Shown here piece by piece: positions 11,452 through 26,400 of a stretch of 64,000 bases of DNA (positions within the stretch are counted from its first letter, which is position 1; every line of letters starts with the position of its first letter). Source of the stretch: Membranipora membranacea (lineage: Eukaryota; Bryozoa; Gymnolaemata; Cheilostomatida; Membraniporidae); contig OU612069.1 of the NCBI GenBank assembly GCA_914767715.1, positions 1,800,001 through 1,864,000 on the forward strand. Reading direction: 5' to 3'. The notes under the pieces are model-generated. The model did not search any database, was not told the DNA's origin, and was given only the letters and a program-made list of their open reading frames with translations. The position numbers and the translations under genes are program-made.

Positions 11452-14400
11452 TCAGAGTTTTAAGGTTTGACTTTTACTGTTCCCTGATCTCTGGTTGTTT
11501 GACCTCTGACCCTAAAAATAAAGAATCCTTGACCTTAGACGTTGACCTTAGGGATAATCATTGGTATGAATTAGGTTGGTAACCATGAAGGTCTCAGGGC
11601 TTACTCTGAAAGGAACACAAATAATTATTTCCTTCGTTCAAATTGGTCAATAAGGATTGAAAATGTCGGAGAAATAACTGTCCAAAGAGACAATGCTGTG
11701 TCCACGTCCCTTAGGTATTGGTAAAGGTCGGGCAATTCCATGAATATGCATCACTTGATCAGTCAGACCAGGGAGTTTGGGACCCAGACTCCCTGGTCTG
11801 GTCTGACTGGTCTGACAAGGTTACCAACAATGTATAATAGGTGAGTCTTTACTCAAATTTCTTACCTGCCACATTGAGCTGGCAGAATTAATCCAATGCC
11901 ATGGTAAGTTTAATGGAACGAAAATGAACCAGTTATATTACCAATTACAGCACTGTGATATTTAACCAATGAGGGAGTTCATCGATTAAACATTATTACA
12001 AGGAAGTGTAAAATCGCTGCCTATTACTAAATTGCGATAGTTGTTTACGCTGCCTATTTTTGTACCCCCCCCCCCCCCCCGTTATATTTACCTTATGATG
12101 TGGTTTGCGCTGTTTAGGTACTTCTGGTGGTTTAAACTCGGAGTAATCTGCTGCCGAGTAATCGTAGGCTTTGAACTCTGCACTCGGCTTCTTCATCTGC
12201 TTCTCAGGATTACTGGCAGGTCGTAACCTTAGAGGGAGTCCCTGAACGGGTAAAGGACAAAACGTAATCATACATTTTATTATACAATAATGAAATAGCC
12301 AAAATAAACAACAGAACATGATGACATATTATATTATATACAGGGAGACCCTGTACAGGTAAACAACACAATATGATGATGATATATTATACAATATTGA
12401 ACTTAAAACTGGCATTTGCTATAAATCGCTAAATTTTACACAATTATTACTTTATATAGACTTCTACTTCAGCTAGCCCAAATTAAAAGCTAGATAACAA
12501 CACGTCAACTCGCCCTAGCTAAACTACACCAAATATTTATTCATCTAGGGTAAATTAATAGACTGGTTTTTATGTTCTTTGTAGTTACTTGAGGAAATTT
12601 TAGATACACAATTTTTTGAGAGCCATGATTTAAATAAACTCTTTCATCATCCCTCAATTTTATATACTTTAAAGACAGATGGAGAGATAAGATCAATGAT
12701 TATACATAAGTGCCGCTGGAGTAAGATAATATCACAGCAATACAACAATGATTACAACCTAAGAGATAGTGAAATCCCCTGTTGAAAATGTACTTTAGCC
12801 CCATGTGGCGTGTTTTAGAGCATTTCTCCATAAACAAGTCAGATTGACTATTGGGCGCTTTGTTTATGTACGATTATTTACAATGGCAGAGAATCTAGTA
12901 ACACCAGAACTTTGGGAGGCGATAAGAACTGACAATACCGGTGAGCTGGATCAGATTATGAGTAGAAATGAGGGCAGAGCGGCTCAGGAATGGTTAGAAG
13001 CAAGAGATGAAGAAAACAAAGATATTATACAAGCTGCAGCAAGAGCCAACAGCCCAAGGGTAGTTGAGCGCCTCCTTGAGATTCTGTTTGGAGGGAACAG
13101 AGAGCTTTTTCTCGATTATTTGAAGATTGGTGAGAGAAAGTCTGCTCTACACGTGGCAGTAGAATCGAAATCACATTCTGTTATTCACCAACTTCTGAAG
13201 CCGCTCAGTAGAGAAGAACAGGAGCAGGTTTTGGAGCTGAGGAGTGATGGTGAATCAGCCGAAGATGTGGCTAGGAGACTACAAGATGAGATTGCAGTTA
13301 CTGTGATCCAAAGTAAGTACCCACGGCCAACAAACTGCAAACACTTTTTATGGTCTCGGTTCGTAAATGTTGCGTTACCGTACCGGTATGAGGTGATACA
13401 AGGTCATCTTTCAGGTGCCTTTTTGATATTGGATTGGAATGGTTTTAGATTTCAATGACAGCATAAGTGAATGTCCAATTTATAGATTTGCAACTAGTTA
13501 TCAGTACTTGTGCTGCTTTGTTAGAAGGGTGTTTGCGGTAACTTGATGAGCGTGGTTAGGTTCACAGAGTGGTCTGCGATTGACCTTTCAACAAGGCCGC
13601 TCTCAAAGCTTATGTCACTACGTGGATTTCTTAGTTACTACCGTAAAACCTCACCTATAAGTCACCGGACTTATAAGTGAATCACCCCCCTCAGAAAAAA
13701 TAAAAATGCTCCAGTTATAAGACACCCCACAGCTATAAGACACCCCACAGCTATAAGACACCGTGTCTTATAAGTGAATCATATCAGTAGTTGATGTTTG
13801 GAAGCTCTTCATCTTTGAATCAAGCGTCTATTAATGTTCAATTTCCTTGCAGTCTTGTCAAGGTTGTTATTCTTTTCAACTGTTCTCAATACTTCCAGTT
13901 GGTGTATGAGGTTCTTGGCATGTTTTATTTATTTTGAAAGACTGTGAGAGAGATAAGATATGCTGATTGTTGAAAATTTTGAATTTTGTGGCACACATTC
14001 ACTCACTACAATGAGTAGTTTTGGGGAAAATGCTGCTGGTTTTGAACCCACAACTTCATGATTACAAGTCGTACACTTTACCACTGAGCTATTCAGCTTC
14101 AGTGATTATAATAGGTTTTAGTGATGAAAATTTTAAAAATTTAAATGATAGTCGCGTCTATATGCTACTCTCTTACAGCCGCCTTCACTTATAAATCGCC
14201 GATCTATAGGTGAGGGATTACGGTACCAAAAAGATTTGAAACTCAAAAGCCAAATGTTCATTTTTATGCAGGTCATAAGGAGCTGAGAGTTGACGGACAG
14301 ATCGCAGAATTCTTTGACAGATTCAAGTACAGTCTTCACTTTGACGGCATAGACGCCTCAGCAATCACAGGAGTGTATAAAAGGATCGAAGACTATAGAC

Positions 14401-17400
14401 CAAGAGCTGATCCAGCTACACGACGAAATGTAAACTTGGATGCCGCAGCTTGCATTGTGAAAGGAGACATTGTAAAAGCAAGAGATCTTGTTGCCTTAGC
14501 AGAAGAGATTGCACCGACTGACATACATACCCACTGTAACAAAGGGAAGCTTTCTCTTCTAAGTGATGATGATAACGCAAGAGAAGCTGCGTTCCAGATG
14601 TTAGACCTCTACACAGAGATAGGCTCAGTACCCAGGATCAGATTCATGATAGACCACGCTTACTTCATGGCAGAGGCAGGCAGAAGTGAGCAAGACCTTC
14701 AGAAGAGTGGTGAGATATTTGACGAGTGTCTTCTAGAGATCCCAAGTTGCTCTGAACCCGAGTTGACCAGAGCTCATTGCATTTTCATGGCACTCAAAAC
14801 CAAGGTTAGGAGACTGAAGAAAGTAAGAAGCTATGATGATAGCTGGACAAATTGGGGACAAGGTACTCTGCACCAAGTTATGGACTACCTCGCAGAGTTG
14901 TCTTTCTTTTCCATTGAGGAAACTAGCCCTTCATACAAGGCGTACATGTGGCTTTGGCTTGCTGAGATCCAGTTCCTGACCCTGCCTCCACAAGGTCAAG
15001 AACAACTTGCTACTGAACTGGATGAATTTCGGGCCAGAACCAATCTGGAAAGAACTTCCGAAGAAGATTGTCTTAAGCGTGCCAAGGAAATTGCCCTGGA
15101 CAACGAAGGCATCACCGACTGCAAAATCACAACAAGGATAGCTAAACTATGTTTGGAGAAAGCCTTCCGAGTCTTCTTTGACGGGACTACGGCAACATCA
15201 GAAGTGAGGCTCTACTGGCTGAGACGTTCACTTGATGATAGCAAATGGTGGATGGAGACATACTATGACTCCTTCATGTGCCTCAGTAATGTAGCACAAG
15301 CACTGAGACAGATTTGGGCAACTATTGTCTATCAAGACCATTCAGGACTCGTCAGGAGAACATTTAGCCACATCAATAACGGACAAGCTTTGGACAGAGG
15401 TAAATCAGATATCAGTGAATTCTGTATTTTCGCCTGTTGAAACATGAAGCAACTGCATCTTAAATTTCAGTTATTTTGGTAACAATCAAATTCGATGGCA
15501 AGGCATGGGCCACATATGCAAACAAAAATGCTATGTTGAGACGATAATAGAGCATGAAGCCCGGTGATAATTTCGAACAAAAAAGTTAAAAATTTCTTCA
15601 GCTGCCGGTACGCCAATAATAACTAAAAAAAAGGAAAATATTTTCAATTGTAGCAAATCGGCTGGTATGGAACTATACAGCTAAAGAGTTTTATCATCCT
15701 TATGTTCAGACATTGGGCATCACCCAGGACTACCTCAGCAAGGCAAAGACTCATCTAGAACTACTGGTAACAAGACCTGATGGATGGAACTGTCACGGTT
15801 TCATGCTAGCCAGAGTTAAGTATCTTCTTGGAGACTCCAACGCAGGGGTGGAAAATACATTCAGAATTGCGATAGAGAGAAAGAATGAAGACCGAAAAAA
15901 AGTGGAGCTGATACAGCACTTTGGATGGTTTTATGGGATGATCGGAGACACTGACAACGCTAAGGTGTACTTTGATCGCGCTATCGAAGCATGGCCTAGA
16001 CTCAAGTACAGGCCTCACTTGGCGGAGAAAGGTCTGAGACTGCTGAGACAAGGTCGGCCGCTGTATCCCAGCTAAGCAGACAAAAGTTTCGGTTTAATGG
16101 TATAAACACACTGCAGCTGATTGAAGCTATTTTTGATAATGCACTGATGGATATCTATTTAGTTATATATGAGTACAAATGTGGCTAGCTAGTATTTATA
16201 ATATTGGCGCTAGTGCCTGCTGTAATGTTTTTACAGGAATGTGGTGAGCTTCAAAGAGTGTCACATGATGTTGTATTCAGCACCATTAAGCTCAATTAAC
16301 TCAAACTACTAAAAATATATTTTTTATATTTATAATACTAACTTCAACTTCGTTTTTCTTGTTCTAGTGATATGTGGTAATGTATTACTATAGGCGAAGT
16401 GTTTAATGTTTTTGAGCGGTATATCTATCTATCATTTATATCAAACCAAATCATCAAAGTAATACCTGAACGTTCCCAATTCACTGCGGATATACGATTC
16501 ATTTCAGTAATTGTGTTATCAATACAAATTGATCTTAACACAATGAAAAAAATACTGAGCGGAAAATCCACACAGGAAAGTTCCCCTTTTAATATGTTAA
16601 TCACAACACTACACAGTGAATTTTCAGTGTACTTGTACGCTGTGTCGTTATTGGTAACTGATAAATAATCTAATTTGTGGTAGCTTCAAAAGTTTGTCAT
16701 ATAAGTGTTCCACCTCAGAGATGTTGTGACATACCATCTTAGTTTAACTTTGTAAACAGATCAACCGTGGAGATATCTGCCGGGTAATATCAGAGACTAT
16801 AGATATATATCTATAGTCTCTGGTAATATACTACAGGTGTCAGGTATGTAGAATAAATAGTTTCTGGTTGAGAGATCATTTCAGTGGGATTTGTACCAGA
16901 AATATTGATCGATGATCGCAGACCAAAGATGACTTATAATCAAAGGTGAATTGATTGCGAAATAAAGAATGAGCATTTTTTGTCTTCTCTATCACTGGAG
17001 GGGCCCGAGCGCTATGATAAGCAGCGACTAAATAGAATGAGTGTAGCTAGTTTGGGAATGTTCTAACGTAGCACAAGTTTTCACTAGCTTAGGTCCAGTA
17101 ATGGAAGTAATGGAGTGGAGTAAATGTTTGCTAGTAACAAATCTCACCGTTTCACGCCTGTGCGAAATGGGTGAATTTTCATCTTTTAAGATATCTGCCT
17201 AAGAAGTTATGTTAATTCCACATTGTGCAACGATTGAAGCAGCAACAAAACATGACTAACTAATCTAATCCTGTAATTTTGTGTGAAGAAATCCCTCGTT
17301 TGCTGTCTGAGATATCCTCATAATCGTGGTGGCACACAGAGATTGTGGATATTTACATTTACCTATCTGTATCAATAAATATCTTCACACAACTGTCAAC

Positions 17401-20400
17401 TCAACTGATAGCACAGTATAAATACACAACCTACATTTACAGGTTGCCTGATACCAAGAGATTCGATGGCTACAGCTCAACCATACGGACGCCCACACAG
17501 GGTGAGCGACAGCCAAGATACACTCTCAACTGGACTACATGATGAGGCTGATCTCAATACTACATCAGAATCTGACTGCTCAATTCTCGGCCAAGCAACC
17601 ACACTGACAAGTTCGAGTGACGCGGTACACTACATAACAGGCAGACTTAGTCCAAGTCAAGATTGGAGGATGATATACACACGTGGTGTAATAAAGGGAA
17701 ATTAATCTTGCTCAGGAATGACAATGCAGAGAGTACACATCAAGCGAGATGCGCCGCCTTCAAAATGTTGGAGCTGTTCGTGGACACAAGTATTGTGCCA
17801 AGAATTCGCTTCATGCTCGACTATGGTTATTACATAGCCGAGACAAATCGCGATCAGAAGGACCGTGAAAAATGTACTGAAATCTTTAAGCGATGCGCCG
17901 ATATGATACCAATTAGCAACGAGCCTGCCTACCTGAAAGCTTTCTGCAACTACCTGACAGTCAAGATTGAAGTTAGACGGCTCAGTAATATGAGAAATCG
18001 AGAGACGGGAAGTGACTGGTGTGCGGATTCCCTACATAAGGCGTTCGACAATCTGGCAGATCTAGCAATTGCGAATCACAGCCCAGAATTCAATGCCGAC
18101 ATGTGGCTTTGGTTAGCAGAGATTCAGTTTGTGAGATCAATACCAACCCATCACTTAACACGGGAGTGCGATGAGTTTAAAGCTAGAACGAAATTTGAAG
18201 ACATTTCAACAGAAAGATGTCTAAAAACAGTAGCAGAAATAGCAGACAAACATGGGAGTGAGATTGACTGTAAAATAAGTGTAAGACTTGGAAGGGACTG
18301 CCTACAGCTGTCATACAATGGAGTGGACAAGTCTGACTTTAGCTGTCAGATCTACTGGGTGAAGGAAGCGCTGAATCGCAGCCAGTATTTCATCGACAAA
18401 TACTACGTGACAACCATGAGCACAAGCACCTGTGCGAAGGCTTTACTGCAACTTTGGGCGATACACATGTATGAAGTTGACCCAGGTATCGTACAGGGTA
18501 CATACCGATACACACATAATGGCAACACACTATGTGAGTGATGCAATCGATGGAAGGATTACTGGGTCAGATTATAATATCATGAGGAGGCGAAGAGATA
18601 GACCAAGGGTGATCGGTTGTGCTCCAAGGGGGATGTGGCGCCCATAACAATCCAAACATGAATCCACTTTTCATCTTAGTTGCCTCCCCTTCCGCGCAGG
18701 GAAGCCTCTAAAACTCTACTGTTAACATACGAACCATGTTCATGACTTTCTTTTTCATTGGGCATAACACATATCTCATATGCATACAATGTGTGTTTTG
18801 CCGCTTTTCTGACTGATGTGAAATGATGTGAAATGCTAACCACTATCAAGATTCTATGGCATTTTAGGGATAAATAATGTTGTTGTGTGCAACTATAAAT
18901 GTCAATAGAAACATGCAGAAATATTTGTTCAATCGATTGAAACTTAAACCTGCTCTGTCAATACCTGATCAACAGTTAGACATAATCATGCTCAAGGATC
19001 ACTTGATAGGGCTGTCCCAATTAGCATGACCAGAAGACTTAAATTGGACATTCTTCTTGAGGTGAACGTTCTCTGTTTATTTTACAGGGGCAAATCATGC
19101 ATTGGACTACTGCACAGAGGAATTTTACCATCCAAGTATCCATGACCAGAATTCAATCCACCATTACCTCAAAACTTCACTCCTCCATCTACAGAGACTA
19201 GTGGAATTCCCAGATGGCTGGACAGTACACGGCGCTAAGATGGCTCGAGTAAAGTGCTTACTGGGTAAGCCTTATCAGGAAGTAACAGATGACTTCCAGC
19301 GAGCCTACGAGGCGAGCGATGCTGGATATAGACGTATTAAGATCGCGGAGAAGGCAGGGTGGTACCATGGTATACAGAGTAGGAGGGACGAGGCTGGGGA
19401 GTGGTTCGCTTTGGCTGAGCATGAGAGTGAGTTTTCATCGTATATATCAAGATTAGCGCAAAAAGGCAAGAATCTGCTCGACGCAGGGAAGGCATTCTAT
19501 CCATAGACTAACAGTAGAATGGTGCCTACAATACTTGGACTATGAGGTTTTTACACGACAAGAAAAGCAAAGAAGCTGAAGAAAATATCGCATAATAATT
19601 TTTACCCATTTTACCCCAACTTATCTATCCTAGAGAACTTTAGTATGCTCAGGAAGAAGGTTCACCATTTGGTGCAGGCTCCATTATGTTAAATCTATAG
19701 TCAGCTATCATTAGCTCAATATCATAATTAAATATAAACTCCAACCTTAGAGAGCAAATATGATGCCTGCTAACAAAAAGTTACCCCAAAGATCTAGAGT
19801 ATTTTGTGGACATTCAGACATCAGATGACGTACCTGACCAAGCTTAGCTTGTTGTTTCTTGAGGCGTTTACGTTCCGCTTTACTGAGCTTAGCCTGAGGT
19901 GTAGATGCAGCAGGTTGTGTGCTGGTAGTGTCTTCTTCTATCTCACCCTCCTCTGTCTCTCCCTCCTTTAATTGGTCACCTGCCAATGTAAATATAGTTT
20001 ACGATGATTGTAATGTACTATAAACATCAAAATAAAAGTGCGAGTGAATGGGCGAACAATTATATACTTGTGTATTGATATATGTATTGATATATGTATT
20101 GATATATATATCACTGAAGTAAATCTTCTATGGAATTCAATGATATATATGTATAGATATATAACCTAGTTTGAGCAGTTGTTTTTTCTGACTGTTTGAC
20201 AATCTATTTTTCCCCCAAGCTCATAATTACGCTGCTGCATTTTAACTTACAATGATGAATTTAACTGTGGACGCATGTTTAAATTGTATGATTGTATTAT
20301 ATGAGAGACAGCTTTCTCAAGATCATACACTAATCCTCCTAGGCAACTAACTGTATAAACCTAGATCAAGTTAAATCCAGTTGCTCCTCTTTCAGTGGTC

Positions 20401-23400
20401 ACGCCGCGGGCCTTTGCCTGCGGCGTGACCACTGGAAGGGGAGCAGCTTCGAACGCATGATCTACTGTGAGCTTATTATTTATGGAAACCTCCATATTAA
20501 GAAGAAGACTGAATTTATCTTTTTAGCAACAGGCTTTATAGAATATTGCACGCTGATTGGTTAACTTTGCTCCCTGCAGCAAGCGTGACTGCTGGGAAAC
20601 TGCAAAGGTATATCAATAGCAATCAAGCGTTCCCCGACAGAACCATATAACCCAATGCTTGATAGACTAGCGTATCAAACTCTCCTATAACATTACCATT
20701 TTTATTATCACTATCGCTGATACTACTTTGCACGAGTCGCCTCTTTGCTGCAGGAGGTTCCAAACTTGTCGCTTCTATTGAGCTGTCATTGAGAGTGCTG
20801 TCGGCTGTGACGTTGAGTGTCTCGTTAAGTGATGAGTCAGCCGGAGCGTGTCTCTTCACTGCCTGCTGCTGTAAATATCAACAAGATAGAATATGTGAAG
20901 GTTACATAGGCAGGGAAACAGTCAGGTTATAACTTAATCACTAGGCCCAGAACTTTTCTCTGGACCTATCAACGGGCATAAAACTCACACATTAATTTCT
21001 TCAATAGAGTAGGTGAAAAAACGCATTTCAAAATTGTTTCCAAGGAAATCAAGCCAAATTAAACGCCATTGCTCAAATAATTTGATAGAATAACATTTAC
21101 ATTTAATTGATTTTAAGATTTATTTGATCGTACTCACAAAATCAGATTCTCACACCCATGAGGAGAGCTTCTGGGATATATTTCATGGGCGTGAGAATCT
21201 GACTTTGAGAGTATGGTAAAAACAAACTAAGACTACCAGTAATGTCTGACTAGATATGGAGTAGACTAGATAAATGTTGTGTTATTATAAAGAGATTTAT
21301 GAGCCAAAGGTTGTTTTCTTTTTACTGTCTGTGCAGCGACCGGGGAGAGCATGAAGATTAACTCACCAGGGATTGTGTATAAGCTAGTGAGAAATCTATA
21401 TGTTTGACCGGCTCGTAGTTATCGAGAGGCGACACAAACGCCTCCTTAATCTTCCTCACTTTCTCAGATATTCGGCTAACTAATGATGTAGTCATGAAAC
21501 CCCATGCTGATATCCTCTTAGCCTTAACTTGACCTATAATAATAAATCCTCATATATTGATGACATCATCACAGATACTCGTATATTGATGACATCATCA
21601 CAGATTCTTGTATATTGATGACATCATCACAGATACTCGTATATTGATGAGTTTCGCACAGATTCTTGCGTACTGATCATGTCATAAAAAATCATTGTAA
21701 ACTAATTATGTCATAAGGGAGCTCACACACTGATGATGTCATAAGGAAACCTTGCACATTGATGATGTCATAACATAAGGTAATCTCATACATCAATTTT
21801 AGGAGGTCATGTAGGGTCAAGAGAGGCACTTATCGAGAGAAGCTCTGGTATCGATAATTATCAGGCGCTTTAGATATAATTATTTATTCCCATACTGTCG
21901 AAAAGAACACACTATTCTGTTGAGAGTTAAGAGAAACATGTTTAAACATAAGTTGGCTGTTTATAATTTTGCCAATTCAACATTTCCAATTATCTCCGAT
22001 CGTCCATCATACTCGAATGCCTTGGAGAATATTGTGTATGGTCATAAGATCGTATCCAACTATATTACCACAGTAGTGATGAACGACTGTTGATTACCTA
22101 TTTCTAGAGCGACAGTGGGTAGTTTAACTTTAATATCCTCCATAGGTTCATCATGAGGACTGTCCAGTAATGATTTAGTTACTTTAGCTTGTAATGTAGC
22201 ACCTGTTCTTATCGTCTGCGAGGCTGTCAGTGGCTGCTCCCTGGCCTGTCAGCAAATAAATATTATCATCCAATGAGATTATTTTTTAAAGGTCCATACT
22301 ATAGTGGTAAGCTTTTTTATGACGAGGTAAATGTCTCCTTTTCTTTTGTGATAGCAAATAAATCAATCAACCAATATTTTCTGTAAGGAATTACCCACTC
22401 CCTGACATTAAGCAGACAACTCCAAATTACAAGAAACATTCAGTTCTTGTTACCACAGCTCATTACAACAAGGTACCATCAAACCTCTTAGCTTATACCA
22501 TGATCTATCATTGAGCTGTGATAACCAGACATTATAATCATCACACATCAGTTTTGAACTCGATAATGGGTAGATAATGGGTACGCCGTTATCTCTGGTG
22601 TGAACAAACTTTGACTTGTCATTATTCTAATTTACGGTGTATAGTTGAATAGAGCTTTTACCTCCGTAAGGATTAACTGCATAGTGTGTAACTTACCTCC
22701 CTTACAAGTGAGTGTATAGCGTGTAAATGTTGCCTGACTAGAGGAGGGATCGGTGTACAGCAAGCCAGTACTCCACTCGTCTCTCGAGGTAAAGTCTCAC
22801 ATATCTACAACATAAGAGTAAAGTACATTATCATCTGTATGTGTGGGATAAAGGAAATCTTATACAAGAAAACAAGTCAGTTCAACTATGAGGACCCTTT
22901 CAGTTCATCTGTACCCATATGAGTGAGTTTTTTTTAGTGTGACATGCGCAGGTGAAGCTGGACAAGGAGTGAAATGAGTCATACGATGATCTAGCGTTAT
23001 TCCATTGCTTGTAACAGTATGTTTTTTTAAAGTAGATCTAGCTTAATTCAGTTTTCCTAAATTTTGCTGTCCGGTACAACAGAAGCAAGTCAAATACAGG
23101 CAGATAGGATCAAACTTGACCTTGAGGATAGTAACGTTATCAGAAGTTTTGACTAGGAAGGGAGGAGCAATGTTATGACAATCATATGTGGAGATAAAGT
23201 CGGTTCCTTATGAGACAGATAACTACTCAGAGTGGCTTATTTGCAAATAGAGAATACTGTGTTCAAAACCAGCCCTAGCCAACCCTTGCGTGAAGTGATG
23301 TCATTATTGTATATTTCACATATTAGAGTAAGTCATAACACATTTAAGTCTCGTACTGAATTTTACGAAACTGAATTTAACCGAATTATGGTTGATTTTG

Positions 23401-26400
23401 CACAGAAAATTGTCATCGATTGGCCCAAATTATCAATATCGACGAAGCGAAGCAAGCAAATCTTCACAAGGATCAACCTCAAAGCTTAGATCATATTGAT
23501 AAAAATGAAGTTTGATCACATGGGAAATTCACATGATCCAAGACTAACCTGTAGCATTATATGATTAGGTAGAATATAGCCTGTGCTCTCATCCTCCTGT
23601 TGTGCCAGCTTGTACCTCCACTTATAGAGTTTAGCTAAGGCTAATATCTGTCTGTTATTGAAGCTTTTTCGACTTCTCAGATACATAGCCATGTGTGAGT
23701 CAGAGGATAGGTATGACTTCTTATACACCTGTTGTATAACACATACTATCTATGAATCACACTGTATCTCAGAGGTTGTTTGGCCGGTTAACATTTGAGC
23801 CAATTTAAAATCTTTGATTGAGCTAGAAAAGGACTATCGTGATTATTGACTAAATCTTGCAATACCAGATTAGATCATGGACAGTAAAATGACATATGGA
23901 ACTTGTTTAGTATCAAAATATGATATGAATCTGAGATATAAATTGAATGAGAGTTAGTTTTTAGAAGTTTTTATCTCATAGGTCAGTTTGCGCTGCGTTG
24001 CTGTTGACTTCAATTCCATTTGTAAAAGTTATTAAAATCAGAATCTGAAAAACCTTCATTTTGCAAAAAGTTGTACAATTCTGTTGTCATAACCATCAAT
24101 GACAAGTAGTCTATGACACAAAGGCTAGTCTGGGAGGATAGCCTGAGAGTAGTGACTTACCTTACAGCAGGTAAGTTTGGAGTTGTCTAGTGATGACTTG
24201 AGTAAGTTTCTCTGGTCGTTACCTTTTTCTATGAGGTCATTCTTCATTCGATCATACACATACAGTAAGTAGTGTGTATCCTCTCTCGCGTAGTCTATCA
24301 ACTCCTGAGGTAATGGTCTAAATAAGGTAAAAGATTATCATATTATTTACCAATGAGTGGGCAACTCCAAAATTACATTCATTATTTCAATGAATGATAC
24401 GAACGCAATTACATAACTTCTGAACTTTTAGTAGTTCTAATCTTCTTTGGAGACCGTCAGAATCGGTATTTCAAAATAAGATTTTCTGTTAGTGAAGCGA
24501 ATCTCTCTTGCATAGTCTATCAACTCCTGAGGTAATGGCCTGAATAAGGCAAAAGGGATTAAACCTCAAGTTTGTCATTCTAATTATAAGAAAAAGAGGC
24601 AACTTCAAGGTGAATGATATAATCACAAAACGTAAGCCTCCCCACTTTTAATTGTTGGCTAACAGTCTTGCAAAGACTGCCATATTACTTTATAGTTCAA
24701 ATTGTAATTATTGGGTACAACCAATTTCAATCAGGGCTAAAAGTTAGTGATAGATTCAAGACTTCATATGCTTCCCAGCACTGTATACCTACAGCTATCA
24801 GGCAATTTCACTTTCACATCTGACACAACTCATAACATCATGGGAGAGTGGGATGTCATCACAAAATTTCAACATCATTCAATTTGACATGATTTTCTCA
24901 AAGTAACTACTTTTATATACACATCAATCCTCGGAGCATCAGGCTTATACGTAAGTAATGTGGCGCCATGCAAACTGCTCTGCACTCTTAAGTTAGCAAC
25001 CGCTGAACAAACCTCTGAGGATCAACAGAGGATGCTGTCAAAATATATGTTAATGGTAATGTTATGCAATCCTGCAATCCAGAGGTTTCAACCACCAAAT
25101 GTGTTGTGACCATTATAGTAAGCCTACCTGATCCTCCAGTCAGCTAGCTGGTATTGTTTATCTGCCTCCACAGAGCAGTAGTGTCTGAGTAGGTAAGCTA
25201 GAGAATGTCTGCTGAATGATAAGAGCTTACTAGCCTGATACGTGTCAAACATGTTAACTATGTACAGACTAAAATCTCGCTGTAACCACTCAACGTCTGA
25301 GTCTGCACCGTGGAACACCTGCAGAACAAAAGAGAGAGATATAGTACAGATAAATATGGATGAATGAATGAATGGAACTTTACTTCCTGTCAACTCTAGT
25401 GAAAGTAAAAAAGACAGTGATCACAATGAAAAGTAGAGAGAAAAAGACTAAGAATTGAATTGTATTAAATGTGAGAAAAAAAAGTACGTTCATGATAAAA
25501 ATGATCTAGTAATGCTTGAAAATGATTTTACTACCAATGGACGTGCGACAGATAATGAGGGAAACATTCAACATTGATCTGTTTTGTCTGTCACATGGGA
25601 GACCATGATGTTTACCGGTTAAAGCTTTCATGTGGCAAGAGTACCGACTGATGGATCTTTGTCTTTGTTTGACAAGTAAGATTGTTCCTGAGCATTTAAA
25701 GACCAGCTATGAGTTACGATTAAGTGACACATATATGTATATTGTATACATCAAAGAATCCACATAGACTCTAGGGATCGGAAACAATGTGTTAGCTTAT
25801 TGGTATATTAACCATCAAATCCATAACCAATGGACATAGGTATCCTCTCTCGCGTAGTCTATCAGCTCCTGAGGTTTGGAATAGGGATGATGTCTTTTCA
25901 GCTGACTGGACAGTTTTCAATGTTTATAACTTCTACTAAACTATATCCTAGCCCTAAGAATGCCTATAGAAGGTGAGGTAGCCTTTTCATGTACACAATA
26001 CAAGATTACATTAGAGCTCTTTCCTCACCAAGTACTCAGAGGTAGATCAGTTTGTTACTCTCTATTGTGTAAAAGCTAGGGTTAGGTCTGTCATCAGATC
26101 TTCAGTATGGATGCCATGAACTAATCAAAGTGTACTCGCATGGTCTTTACCCACCTTGACAATTTTAGGATCAGCGAATACTTTATTTAGTTTGGTGAGT
26201 TCAGATCTCAGAGATAGTGTATCTATTATATAATCTCTGGTTCTGGTACTTAGCTGCATGAGACACGTCAAACCCTGGAATGACCTGTAGGAATGATGCT
26301 GCAAAATAGTAACAAAGAAGAAATGATAAGTTAGTTCAATGATAGAAGAATTGTTATGTCCTTCAATAAAATTACGTTGAGTTACTCAAAAAATAGGGAG

